A stretch of 40,234 bases of DNA, taken from assembly GCA_003023665.1 (NCBI GenBank), contig PXYR01000002.1:1-40234 (forward strand), written 5' to 3'. The DNA is from Bacteroidota bacterium. Lineage in GTDB: Bacteria > Bacteroidota > Bacteroidia > Flavobacteriales > Schleiferiaceae. A program made the translations under genes and the position numbers. Below the pieces are notes generated by a model that saw nothing but the letters and a program-made list of their open reading frames with translations, made no database searches and was not told where the DNA came from. Of this stretch, positions 26,755 to 36,628 are shown piece after piece. How positions within the stretch are numbered: the stretch's first letter is position 1; every line of letters begins with the position of its first letter.

Positions 26755-27279
26755 ATGTCGAGTAAAATGCATAACTCACGTAAAGTAAAGCCTACGGGTA
26801 TTGAATTGGTAGATCGCTTGGTAGCGGTTAACCGTGTAACTAAAGTAAATAAAGGTGGACGTACGTTTAGCTTCTCTGCAATTGTGGTTGTAGGTGATGA
26901 AAACGGTACTGCTGGATACGGAACAGGTAAGTCAAAAGAAGTTAGTGAAGCTATTGCGAAGGCAGTAGAAGACGCTAAGAAAAATTTGTATCGTATTTCA
27001 TTACTTAAGAGCACTATTCCTCACGAAGAAAATGGAAAATTTGCAGGCTCTCGAGTTTTCTTGCGACCAGCTTCAAGTGGTACTGGTGTTATAGCAGGGG
27101 GTGCAATGCGTGCAGTTTTAGAAAGTGTTGGTGTACACGATGTACTAGCTAAGAGTAAAGGCTCTTCTAATCCGCAAAATGTTGTGAAAGCGACTTTCGA
27201 TGCGTTATTGAAAATGCGTAGTGCTCAAGATGTTGCTAAGACTCGCGGCATTTCATTGGACAAAGTGTTTAACGGATAA
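26755..27279 (+). CDS. rpsE: 30S ribosomal protein S5
   Basis: A 174-residue protein for decoding fidelity and mRNA unwinding. The loop [21 protein letters not shown] is the spectinomycin-contact region and looks wild type. The ATG at 26755 touches the rplR stop; a second in-frame ATG at 26767 (MHNSRKV) is also possible. Confidence 0.99.
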   Translation: MSSKMHNSRKVKPTGIELVDRLVAVNRVTKVNKGGRTFSFSAIVVVGDENGTAGYGTGKSKEVSEAIAKAVEDAKKNLYRISLLKSTIPHEENGKFAGSRVFLRPASSGTGVIAGGAMRAVLESVGVHDVLAKSKGSSNPQNVVKATFDALLKMRSAQDVAKTRGISLDKVFNG

Positions 27280-27290
27280 TCTAGATCAGC

Positions 27291-27470
27291 ATGGCAAAAA
27301 TTAAAATCACACAAAAACGCAGTGTAATTGGTCGTTCAGGTCGTCAAAAGGCGACGATGGAAGCGCTAGGTTTACGTAAGATAAACGCTACAGTTGAAGT
27401 GGAGGGAACTCCGCAAATATTGGGTATGGTACGCAAAGTATCTCATCTAGTAGAAGTAGTAGAACTTTAA
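27291..27470 (+). CDS. rpmD: 50S ribosomal protein L30
   Basis: Missing from the ORF track because it is short (59 codons plus stop). The translation [20 protein letters not shown]..., then [12 protein letters not shown] and the end [10 protein letters not shown] are clear L30. It lies between rpsE and rplO as in the spc operon. Confidence 0.98.
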   Translation: MAKIKITQKRSVIGRSGRQKATMEALGLRKINATVEVEGTPQILGMVRKVSHLVEVVEL

Positions 27471-27485
27471 TAAAAAAGAATAGAA

Positions 27486-27935
27486 ATGGATTTATCAAAT
27501 CTTCAACCTGCGAAGGGAGCAACCCACAGCCGTAAGCGAGTAGGTAGAGGTGAAGGCTCTGGACACGGAGGTACCTCTACGCGCGGACACAAGGGTGCTC
27601 AGTCGCGTTCAGGTTACAGCCGTAAAATCGGTTTTGAGGGTGGTCAAATGCCACTACAACGTCGTGTTCCTAAGTTTGGTTTCACGAATCCAAATCGCGT
27701 TGAATACAAAGGATTGAACTTAGATACTTTGCAATCCTTAGTAGAGGCGAAAAAATTAAAAACGAAGATTACTTTCGAAGATCTTGTAAAGAATGGTCTT
27801 GTAGGTAAGAAGGAGCTTGTCAAAGTGTTGGGAAGAGGTGAATTAACTAAGAAGTTAAATATTACTGCTCACGCTTTTAGTAAATCTGCAGTAGCCGCCA
27901 TTGAAGCACAGGGCGGTACAGCAACTACTCTATAA
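27486..27935 (+). CDS. rplO: 50S ribosomal protein L15
   Basis: A 149-residue late-assembly protein with the Gly-rich basic N-terminus ([20 protein letters not shown]) and [18 protein letters not shown]. It lies five bases before secY. Confidence 0.99.
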   Translation: MDLSNLQPAKGATHSRKRVGRGEGSGHGGTSTRGHKGAQSRSGYSRKIGFEGGQMPLQRRVPKFGFTNPNRVEYKGLNLDTLQSLVEAKKLKTKITFEDLVKNGLVGKKELVKVLGRGELTKKLNITAHAFSKSAVAAIEAQGGTATTL

Positions 27936-27940
27936 TCGCA

Positions 27941-29287
27941 ATGAAGAAATTCGTAGAAACCATAAAAAATATTTGGAGCATCGAAGAGTTGAAGGATAAA
28001 ATCCTGACGACCCTTGGTCTGCTTTTAATATATAGAATTGGTTCAACGGTTCTGTTACCTGGGGTCGATCCGGATAGTTTAACGCAGCTTCAGGCACAAA
28101 CTTCCGAAGGTCTCTTAGGTGTATTGAATGCATTTACCGGTGGAGCTTTTTCTAGAGCTTCTGTTTTGGCTCTAGGTATTATGCCGTACATCTCTGCATC
28201 AATTATTATTCAATTGATGGGTATGGCGGTTCCGGCAGTGCAAAAAATGCAGAAGGATGGTGAAAGCGGTCGTAGAAAGTTGAATCAAATCACGCGTTAT
28301 TTGACAATTTTAATCGCTGGTGTTCAGGCACCAAGTTATCTAGCAAATCTTAGTGCACAAGGTGTTGTATTAACCTTAGATCCTGGTACATTTTGGTTCT
28401 TGGCTTGGGTGACTCTTACTACTGGTACTATTTTCGCCATGTGGTTAGGTGAACGAATTACTGACAAGGGTATTGGTAATGGTATTTCATTATTGATTAT
28501 GGTCGGTATAATTGCAACTTTACCACAGGCCTTTTTCCAGGAGATGCTTTCTCAGGTGAACCAAGGAGCCGGATGGGTTGCATTTATTATTGAATTGTTT
28601 GCCTTGTTTGTGATCACCATGTTCGCAATCGCATTAACCCAAGCGGTAAGACAAATACCTGTCCAATATGCGAAGCAGGCTGCAGCGGCTGGTAAGGGAG
28701 TTACAACGCCTACGGCTCGCCAATATTTACCCATGAAGGTGAACGCAGCTGGTGTAATGCCAATCATTTTCGCTCAAGCGATTATGTTCATCCCAATTAC
28801 TGTCCTCCAATACAGTGGTGCAGAGGGAGATGGTATCAGTTGGATAATTACAGTTTTTGGTAACATTCAAGGGTTTGGATATAATTTAACTTTTGGGCTG
28901 TTGATCATCATATTTACCTATTTCTACACTGCGATACAGGTAAATACCAATTCTATTGCTGATGATTTGAAAAGAAACGGCGGATTTGTACCGGGAATTA
29001 AACCAGGTGCGCCAACCGCTGAATTTTTGGATACGGTTTTAAGTAGAATCACTTTCCCTGGTTCGCTTCTCCTAGCGCTAATTGCAGTGTTACCTGCGGT
29101 AGCTATGGTTGTGGGGTTAAATACACAATGGGCTTACTTTTACGGAGGAACGTCCTTGTTGATTACAGTAGGTGTGATTTTAGATACACTTCAACAGGTA
29201 GAAAGTTATTTGTTAAACCGTCATTACGATGGTTTAATGAAGTCGGGAAAATTGAGAGGAAGAACACAAACTAGCACCTTCAGTTAA
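27941..29287 (+). CDS. secY: protein translocase subunit SecY
   Basis: A 448-residue channel of the SecYEG translocon with ten predicted membrane helices. Signatures include the plug region after [44 protein letters not shown] and the cytoplasmic loop [13 protein letters not shown]. It passes secreted and membrane proteins through the inner membrane. It is the last spc gene; infA follows one base later, with no adk or map between. Confidence 0.99.
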   Translation: MKKFVETIKNIWSIEELKDKILTTLGLLLIYRIGSTVLLPGVDPDSLTQLQAQTSEGLLGVLNAFTGGAFSRASVLALGIMPYISASIIIQLMGMAVPAVQKMQKDGESGRRKLNQITRYLTILIAGVQAPSYLANLSAQGVVLTLDPGTFWFLAWVTLTTGTIFAMWLGERITDKGIGNGISLLIMVGIIATLPQAFFQEMLSQVNQGAGWVAFIIELFALFVITMFAIALTQAVRQIPVQYAKQAAAAGKGVTTPTARQYLPMKVNAAGVMPIIFAQAIMFIPITVLQYSGAEGDGISWIITVFGNIQGFGYNLTFGLLIIIFTYFYTAIQVNTNSIADDLKRNGGFVPGIKPGAPTAEFLDTVLSRITFPGSLLLALIAVLPAVAMVVGLNTQWAYFYGGTSLLITVGVILDTLQQVESYLLNRHYDGLMKSGKLRGRTQTSTFS

Positions 29288-29288
29288 T

Positions 29289-29504
29289 ATGGCTAAGCAA
29301 AATGCAATAGAACAAGACGGTACAGTAACCGAAGCATTGTCAAATGCCATGTTCCGAGTGGAGCTAGAAAATGGTCATATTGTTACAGCGCATATCTCAG
29401 GAAAAATGAGGATGCACTATATCAAGTTGCTACCAGGAGATAAAGTAAAACTAGAAATGAGTCCTTACGATTTAACTAAGGCTCGTATAACGTACAGATA
29501 CTAA
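29289..29504 (+). CDS. infA: translation initiation factor IF-1
   Basis: A 71-residue OB-fold protein ([40 protein letters not shown]) that blocks the A site during initiation. It lies between secY and rpmJ. Confidence 0.99.
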   Translation: MAKQNAIEQDGTVTEALSNAMFRVELENGHIVTAHISGKMRMHYIKLLPGDKVKLEMSPYDLTKARITYRY

Positions 29505-29508
29505 TAAA

Positions 29509-29625
29509 ATGAAAGTAAGAGCTTCAGTTAAAAAGCGCAGTGCGGACTGCAAGATTGTTCGTCGTAAAGGACGCTTGTATGTTATTAACAAAAAGAACCC
29601 AAAGTTCAAGCAACGTCAGGGTTAA
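29509..29625 (+). CDS. rpmJ: 50S ribosomal protein L36, zinc-free form
   Basis: Missing from the ORF track because of its size (38 codons plus stop). The translation starts [20 protein letters not shown] and ends [10 protein letters not shown]. The zinc ligands of classical L36 (CxxC...C...H) are reduced to one cysteine (position 14), so it is a zinc-free form. It lies four bases after infA. Confidence 0.98.
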   Translation: MKVRASVKKRSADCKIVRRKGRLYVINKKNPKFKQRQG

Positions 29626-29647
29626 TTGATATTATAGAAAGAATACT

Positions 29648-30025
29648 ATGGCAAGGATTGCAGGGGTAGATTTACCTAGAACTAAGCGCGGTGTGATTGG
29701 ACTAACCTACATTTACGGTATAGGTCTTAGCCGGTCTCAAGAGATCTTGGCGAAAGCTGGCGTTCATGAAGATGTAAAGGTTCAAGAATGGACAGATGAC
29801 CAACTTACTACTATTCGAGGATTGATTTCTGATGAATACATAGTAGAGGGTGAGTTGCGTTCAGAAATTCAATTGAACATCAAGCGTATGATGGATATTG
29901 GTTGTAATCGTGGTATCCGTCATCGTGTGGGTCTTCCACTTCGAGGACAGCGTACCAAGAACAACTCGCGCACAAGAAAGGGTAAGAGAAAAACAGTTGC
30001 AAACAAGAAAAAAGCGACTAAATAA
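29648..30025 (+). CDS. rpsM: 30S ribosomal protein S13
   Basis: A 125-residue head protein that forms bridges B1a/B1b ([26 protein letters not shown]-terminal [18 protein letters not shown] touching P-site tRNA). It opens the alpha gene order. Confidence 0.99.
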   Translation: MARIAGVDLPRTKRGVIGLTYIYGIGLSRSQEILAKAGVHEDVKVQEWTDDQLTTIRGLISDEYIVEGELRSEIQLNIKRMMDIGCNRGIRHRVGLPLRGQRTKNNSRTRKGKRKTVANKKKATK

Positions 30026-30037
30026 TAGTTATTAGTT

Positions 30038-30430
30038 ATGGCTAAGAAACAAGCAAAACAGACGAAGAAGCGTAAAGTACGCGTTGAAGCGATGGGTGAA
30101 GCACACATCGGATCTTCGTTCAACAATATTATTATCTCATTGACAAATCAACAAGGACAAGTTATTTCTTGGTCTTCAGCTGGTAAGATGGGATTCCGCG
30201 GAAGCAAGAAAAACACTCCTTATGCTGCCCAAATGGCTGCTGAGGATTGCGGAAGAGTTGCATTGGAAGCGGGCTTGAAGAAGGTTAAAGCATACGTTAA
30301 AGGTCCTGGAAACGGTCGTGAAAGTGCGATTCGTTCATTACACAATCTGGGTATTGAAGTGGTTGAAATTATTGATATCACTCCAACACCGCATAACGGT
30401 TGTCGTGCGCCAAAAAAACGTCGCGTTTAA
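30038..30430 (+). CDS. rpsK: 30S ribosomal protein S11
   Basis: A 130-residue platform protein ([49 protein letters not shown]). Length and order are standard. Confidence 0.99.
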   Translation: MAKKQAKQTKKRKVRVEAMGEAHIGSSFNNIIISLTNQQGQVISWSSAGKMGFRGSKKNTPYAAQMAAEDCGRVALEAGLKKVKAYVKGPGNGRESAIRSLHNLGIEVVEIIDITPTPHNGCRAPKKRRV

Positions 30431-30452
30431 TAAATAGTAGAAGTAAAGTATT

Positions 30453-31058
30453 ATGGCAAGATATAGAGGACCAAAATCAAAGATCGCACGCCGCATGGGT
30501 GAGCCTATCTTTGGACCAGATAGCTCTTTTGAGAAGCGAAAATATGCTCCAGGACAGCACGGTAATGCGCGTCGTCGCGGTAAGAAAAGTGAATATGCGG
30601 TTCAATTGCAGGAAAAGCAGAAAGCAAAATACACGTATGGTATTTTGGAAAGACAATTCGCCAATATGTTTGACAAAGCTTCTCGAAGCAAAGGAAAAAC
30701 GGGTGATGTCTTGTTACAGCTCTGTGAGAGTCGTTTAGACAATGTTGTTTTCCGTTTAGGATTAGGTAAGACTCGTGATGCTGCAAGACAATTGGTAGGT
30801 CACCGTCATATTACCTTAAACGGTGAATTAGCAAGTATTCCATCCATAAATGTGAAGCCAGGCGATGTCATTGGTGTTCGCGAAAAATCAAAGTCATTGG
30901 TAGTTATTGGGGACTCTTTAGCCTCCAAAAGTGCCGATCATCCATGGATAGAATGGAATGAAAGCAAAATGGAAGGAACATTCCTCAGCGTACCTTCTCG
31001 TGATGCTATCCCTGAAAATATCAAGGAGCAGTTGATTGTAGAATTGTACTCTAAATAA
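30453..31058 (+). CDS. rpsD: 30S ribosomal protein S4
   Basis: A 201-residue primary assembly and fidelity protein of the zinc-free form; no N-terminal cysteine cluster. The S4 RNA-binding domain lies at about residues 90-150 ([30 protein letters not shown]). In E. coli S4 represses the alpha operon. Confidence 0.99.
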   Translation: MARYRGPKSKIARRMGEPIFGPDSSFEKRKYAPGQHGNARRRGKKSEYAVQLQEKQKAKYTYGILERQFANMFDKASRSKGKTGDVLLQLCESRLDNVVFRLGLGKTRDAARQLVGHRHITLNGELASIPSINVKPGDVIGVREKSKSLVVIGDSLASKSADHPWIEWNESKMEGTFLSVPSRDAIPENIKEQLIVELYSK

Positions 31059-31080
31059 TAACACCTTATACCCATTCAAT

Positions 31081-32073
31081 ATGGCTATTCTTAATTTCCA
31101 AAAGCCGGACAAAGTAATCATGAACGCATCAACTGACAAAGATGGTCAGTTTGAGTTCAGACCTTTAGAGCCGGGTTACGGCTTAACAGTTGGTAATGCA
31201 CTTCGTAGGGTATTACTGTCAGGACTTGAAGGTTTCGCTTTGACTTCTTTGAGAATTGACGGCATTAACCACGAATTCAGCACAATTGAAGGTGTTGTAG
31301 AAGACGTTACAGAAATCGTACTTAATCTAAAGCAAATTCGTTTCAAACAGCAAATTGAATCAGTTGACAATGAAACTGTGAAGATTTCAGTTAGCGGTAA
31401 AGAGCAACTCTTGGCTGGTGATTTAGCTGCACATATTACTTCTTTTCAGGTATTAAACCCTGACTTGGTGATATGTAATATGGACGCCAGTGTTAACCTT
31501 TCGTTAGAGGTTGTAATAGAGAAAGGTCGCGGTTACGTGGGAGCTGAAGTTAACAAAAAAGTGGACGCTCCAATTGGTACTATCGCTCTTGATAGCATCT
31601 ACACGCCCATCAAAAATGTAAAGTATTCAATTGAAAATTATCGTGTTGAACAGAAAACCGATTTTGAAAAATTGATCATGGAGATTGAAACAGACGGTTC
31701 AATTCTTCCTAAAGATGCTTTGACTGAGGCGGCAAAAATCCTAATTCACCACTTCATGCTGTTCAGTGATGAGCGCATAAGTTTAGAAGATGAGGAAAGT
31801 GCTGAAACTGAAAGTTACGACGAAGAAGCGCTACACATGCGTCAGTTGCTCAAGACTAAGCTACACGACATGGACTTGAGTGTACGTGCTTTGAATTGTT
31901 TGAAAGCGGCAGAGGTTGATACCCTAGGTGATTTAGTCACTTACTCTAAGTCTGATTTGATGAAGTTCCGCAACTTCGGTAAGAAATCTCTTACTGAATT
32001 AGAAGAATTAGTTGATAGTAAAAACTTGAGCTTTGGAATGGATATTTCCAAATACAAGCTTGATAAAGAATAA
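31081..32073 (+). CDS. rpoA: RNA polymerase subunit alpha
   Basis: A 330-residue subunit. The N-terminal assembly domain (to about 235) has [20 protein letters not shown]; the C-terminal domain (about 255-330) has [22 protein letters not shown] and [13 protein letters not shown], which binds upstream DNA and activators. Linked to ribosomal genes as usual, between rpsD and rplQ. Confidence 0.99.
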   Translation: MAILNFQKPDKVIMNASTDKDGQFEFRPLEPGYGLTVGNALRRVLLSGLEGFALTSLRIDGINHEFSTIEGVVEDVTEIVLNLKQIRFKQQIESVDNETVKISVSGKEQLLAGDLAAHITSFQVLNPDLVICNMDASVNLSLEVVIEKGRGYVGAEVNKKVDAPIGTIALDSIYTPIKNVKYSIENYRVEQKTDFEKLIMEIETDGSILPKDALTEAAKILIHHFMLFSDERISLEDEESAETESYDEEALHMRQLLKTKLHDMDLSVRALNCLKAAEVDTLGDLVTYSKSDLMKFRNFGKKSLTELEELVDSKNLSFGMDISKYKLDKE

Positions 32074-32075
32074 AA

Positions 32076-32582
32076 ATGAGACACGGTAAGAAAAATAATC
32101 ACCTCGGCAGAAAGACTGCGCACAGAAAAGCGATGTTGAGTAATATGGCTGGCTCACTTATTGAGCATAAGCGTATTAACACTACTGTTCAAAAGGCAAA
32201 AGAACTACGCAAGTTCGTTGAGCCTTTGATTACTCGTGCTAAAGAGAACACTACTCATAATCGTAGAACTACGTTTGCGGTATTGAGAAATAAGTATGTA
32301 GTTACTGAGTTATTCACTGTGGTTGGTCCAAAGGTGGCTGATCGTCCAGGTGGGTACACACGTATCATTAAAACAGGTAACCGATTGGGAGACAACGCAG
32401 AGATGTGTATGGTTGAGTTGGTAGACTTTAATGAACTATATACAAAAGAAGAAAAGAAGAAAACGACTCGTCGTAGCCGTCGTGCGAAACCAGCTGCTGA
32501 ACAGGTTGCACCTGCCCCTGCTGCTGAAGAGGTTACTGAAGAAGTTGCGGTAGAAGAAACTAAGGAAGAATCTGCTGAATAA
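32076..32582 (+). CDS. rplQ: 50S ribosomal protein L17 with acidic tail
   Basis: A 168-residue protein; residues 1-120 are the L17 core ([21 protein letters not shown]). The last 40 or so residues are a basic patch ([12 protein letters not shown]) followed by an Ala/Glu-rich acidic tail that E. coli L17 (127 aa) lacks; such tails are common in Bacteroidota. It is the last gene of the ribosomal run, two bases after rpoA and before a strong terminator. Confidence 0.98.
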   Translation: MRHGKKNNHLGRKTAHRKAMLSNMAGSLIEHKRINTTVQKAKELRKFVEPLITRAKENTTHNRRTTFAVLRNKYVVTELFTVVGPKVADRPGGYTRIIKTGNRLGDNAEMCMVELVDFNELYTKEEKKKTTRRSRRAKPAAEQVAPAPAAEEVTEEVAVEETKEESAE

Positions 32583-32623
32583 GGAAAAACAAATGCGCCA
32601 AATAGGTCATTGTTGATTAATTT

Positions 32624-32661
32624 AAAGGGGAATTGGGCTTAGGCCGAATTCCCCTTTTTTT
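32624..32661 (+). terminator. intrinsic terminator of the ribosomal operon
   Basis: AAAGGGGAATT and AATTCCCCTTT form a long stem (with one G-G mismatch and a GGC/GCC top) around loop TTAG, followed by seven T. It lies 42 bases after rplQ and 14 bases before carA. Confidence 0.92.
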
Positions 32662-32675
32662 ATAAACTATTATCC

Positions 32676-33776
32676 ATGGAGAATAAATCAAAAAAAGCAA
32701 CCCTTCTGTTAGACGACGGCACTGTTTTTTATGGTAGCGCCACTGGTCTAGATGGAACTGCGTATGGCGAAATTTGTTTCAATACAGGGATGACGGGATA
32801 TCAGGAAATATTTACCGATCCCTCTTACTTTGGTCAATTAATGGTAATGGCCACGTCTCATATTGGAAATTATGGAGTTCATGCAGAAGAAATAGAATCA
32901 AGCAACATTCAAGTAGCTGGATTGATTACCAAGAACTTTAGTGAGGTAGCTTCTCGTGCAGGAAAGATGGACAGTCTTTATGGTTATTTTGAAAAAGAAC
33001 AAAAAGTTGCCATTAAGGATATTGATACGCGCGCATTGGTACGTCATATTCGCGATGCGGGTACAATGAATGCTATTATCTCCACAGAGACACACGATGT
33101 TTCTTCACTTAAGGAAGAGCTTAAGAATTGTCCTAATATGGAAGGTTTAGCTCTAGCGCCATTAGTGAGTGTAAAGGAAGCTTATGAAGTGGGTCCCGCA
33201 GATAGTGAATATCGGATTGCAGCTTTAGACCTTGGTGTTAAGAATAACATTATAAAATGCTTGACTGATCGCGGTGCACGGGTTAAGGTTTTTCCTTATA
33301 ATACTTCTACGGAAGAAATGCTGGCCTGGAATCCTAATGGATTGTTCTATTCTAATGGACCTGGTGATCCTGCTGCATCCCCGGAGATCGTTGCAGAAGT
33401 AGCTAAAGGTATAGCTACTGGTTTACCGGTTTTTGGGATTTGTTTAGGTCATCAGATGATAGCCCTTGCCAGTGGTCTTTCTACTTTTAAAATGCACAAC
33501 GGTCATCGTGGGATTAATCACCCTGTTAAAAATATTGAGACGGGACTTGGAGAAATTACTTCACAAAATCACGGCTTCGTGGTGAGTATGGAGGATGTTG
33601 AGCGCGCCAATAATGTTGAATTGACACACATCCATCTAAACGATCATACTGTAGCTGGAATAAAACGAACAGATGCGAATTGCTTTTCTGTTCAATATCA
33701 TCCTGAGGCATCACCAGGGCCACATGACAGCCGATACCTCTTTGATACATTTATTGAGAACATCAAAAACAATTAG
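32676..33776 (+). CDS. carA: carbamoyl-phosphate synthase small subunit
   Basis: A 366-residue glutaminase subunit that releases ammonia from glutamine for carbamoyl phosphate (pyrimidine and arginine synthesis). The N-terminal CarA domain (LLLDDGTVFYGSATG, CFNTGMTGYQEIFTDPSYFGQL) is followed by a class I glutaminase with nucleophile Cys256 in GICLGHQM and the His/Glu pair in YHPEASPGPHDS. The carB partner is not in the window. The start lies only 14 bases after the ribosomal terminator, so it either uses readthrough or a promoter I cannot see. eno follows after 34 bases. Confidence 0.98.
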   Translation: MENKSKKATLLLDDGTVFYGSATGLDGTAYGEICFNTGMTGYQEIFTDPSYFGQLMVMATSHIGNYGVHAEEIESSNIQVAGLITKNFSEVASRAGKMDSLYGYFEKEQKVAIKDIDTRALVRHIRDAGTMNAIISTETHDVSSLKEELKNCPNMEGLALAPLVSVKEAYEVGPADSEYRIAALDLGVKNNIIKCLTDRGARVKVFPYNTSTEEMLAWNPNGLFYSNGPGDPAASPEIVAEVAKGIATGLPVFGICLGHQMIALASGLSTFKMHNGHRGINHPVKNIETGLGEITSQNHGFVVSMEDVERANNVELTHIHLNDHTVAGIKRTDANCFSVQYHPEASPGPHDSRYLFDTFIENIKNN

Positions 33777-33804
33777 GACACATACTAACTAACACTATAA
33801 ATAA

Positions 33805-35100
<1,296 letters not shown>

Positions 35101-35119
35101 TCAATTCTAAAACCCTATC

Positions 35120-36424
35120 ATGGATAGAATTAAAGAACAATTTCGGGACACTTTCCCATCAATAGTCGCTGATACCAGGGCATTCTTGAAAGAGAATTCC
35201 AATCAGAAGGTTGGTGAGATAAGCTTAGGTCAACTTTATGGAGGGATGCGAGGAATGCCCGCGTTAATCTGTGAAACCTCCAAATTAGATCCAGAGGAAG
35301 GAATACGCTTTAGGGGCTACAGTATTCCTGAGCTTCAAGAAAAGCTGCCTAAGTATCCTGGGGGTGAGCAACCTTTGCCTGAAGGCCTTTTTCATTTAAT
35401 GCTAATGAATGAGCTGCCTACGGAAGATCAAGCTCGCCGTTTAAGTAACAACTGGGTTCGTAGAAGTAATGTTCCTGTCCATGTTTTTAAGGCTATTGAC
35501 GCTTTGCCAAACCGTACACATCCAATGACTCAATTTTCAATTGCTATTATGGCAATGAGAACGGAGAGTGAGTTTGCAAAAGCATATTCAAATGGTGTGC
35601 ACAAGAGTGAGTATTGGGATGCCACTTATGAGGATAGCATGAATTTGATCGCTCGTTTACCTCGAGTAGCGGCATACATCTACAGAAGAATGTACCACAA
35701 TGATCAACATATAGAACCAGATCCTAAACTTGACTGGGCGGGCAATTTTGCACATATGCTTGGTTTTGATAATGATGAGTTCAAGGAACTTATGCGAATG
35801 TACCTCACTATTCACGCGGACCACGAAGGCGGAAATGTGAGTGCTCATACGGTGCACCTCGTTGGATCGGCACTCAGTGATGCCTATTTGAGCTTTTCGG
35901 CTGGAATGAATGGTTTAGCTGGTCCATTGCATGGCTTGGCTAATCAAGAAGTAATAAGATGGATAAATAATATGCGACAAGAATTGGGAGGTGGACTACC
36001 AACCAAAGAGCAGATAGCAAATTATTGTAAGCAAACATTGGCCTCTGGTAAGGTGATTCCTGGCTTTGGTCATGCAGTGTTGCGTAAAACGGATCCAAGG
36101 TATACAGCACAGCGCGAGTTCGCTCTAGCGAAAATGCCCAATGATGAGCTATTTAAGATTATTAGTATGGTTTATGAGGTTGTTCCAGATATTTTGGCAG
36201 CGACCGGGAAGGTGAAAAATCCATGGCCAAATGTTGATGCGCATAGTGGTCAATTGCTTACTCATTATGGATTTGTAGAATATGAATTCTATACTGTCTT
36301 GTTTGGGGTTGCTCGTTCTTTGGGTACGCTATCAAATTTAATTTTGGACCGTGCTATCGGTATGCCAATTGAACGTCCTGGTTCCACAACCACCGAGTTG
36401 TTGAAGAAACAATTTGAGAAATAG
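35120..36424 (+). CDS. gltA: citrate synthase of the eukaryotic (mitochondrial) type
   Basis: A 434-residue enzyme that condenses oxaloacetate and acetyl-CoA, the entry to the TCA cycle. Catalytic regions: HADHEGGNVSAHT, PLHGLANQE (His), PGFGHAVLRKTDPRY (His) and NVDAHSGQLL (Asp). From memory, long blocks match the mitochondrial enzymes far better than typical bacterial GltA: YGGMRGM, DPEEGIRFRGYSIPE, LPEGLFHLM, and SALSDAYLSFSAGMNGLAGPL. It lacks the beta-rich N-terminus of the hexameric bacterial type. There is no targeting peptide. It is the last gene of the carA-eno cluster and has its own terminator. Confidence 0.95.
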   Translation: MDRIKEQFRDTFPSIVADTRAFLKENSNQKVGEISLGQLYGGMRGMPALICETSKLDPEEGIRFRGYSIPELQEKLPKYPGGEQPLPEGLFHLMLMNELPTEDQARRLSNNWVRRSNVPVHVFKAIDALPNRTHPMTQFSIAIMAMRTESEFAKAYSNGVHKSEYWDATYEDSMNLIARLPRVAAYIYRRMYHNDQHIEPDPKLDWAGNFAHMLGFDNDEFKELMRMYLTIHADHEGGNVSAHTVHLVGSALSDAYLSFSAGMNGLAGPLHGLANQEVIRWINNMRQELGGGLPTKEQIANYCKQTLASGKVIPGFGHAVLRKTDPRYTAQREFALAKMPNDELFKIISMVYEVVPDILAATGKVKNPWPNVDAHSGQLLTHYGFVEYEFYTVLFGVARSLGTLSNLILDRAIGMPIERPGSTTTELLKKQFEK

Positions 36425-36446
36425 ATTAAAAAGTTATTTTTTATTG

Positions 36447-36477
36447 ACCCTAGGGCATTTAGCTCTAGGGTTTTTTA
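36447..36477 (+). terminator. intrinsic terminator after citrate synthase
   Basis: ACCCTAGGGC pairs with GCTCTAGGGT (one G-T wobble) around loop ATTTA, followed by a T run. It separates the carA-eno-gltA transcript from the S1 gene. Confidence 0.9.
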
Positions 36478-36510
36478 TTGCTAACTATATAATAACTAGA
36501 AGGATAATTG

Positions 36511-36518
36511 TATATTTG
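36511..36518 (+). promoter_or_regulatory. candidate -7 promoter box of the S1 gene
   Basis: TATATTTG is a full TAnnTTTG match 34 bases after the gltA terminator. No TTTG lies at the usual -33 distance. The predicted leader is about 105 bases long, the longest of the transcripts here. Confidence 0.6.
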
Positions 36519-36628
36519 CACCCCTTTTGGACACGAAGCATGCAGCCAATTGGATTTAAATTTTAAAAAACGCTCTCAAGGACGAGTGATAATTGTATGT
36601 AATGTCCTGGGATACAAGTAAATCTCTC

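Noticed and set aside
32460-32580. rplQ acidic tail as a frameshift or fusion
   Set aside because: The frame is continuous and similar Ala/Glu/Lys tails are known on Bacteroidota L17.
36593-36628. 12-residue extension of ribosomal protein S1
   Set aside because: MYVMSWDTSKSL is unlike S1 N-termini; MSEENK at 36629 starts the acidic extension. Kept as an alternative because no SD decides the start.
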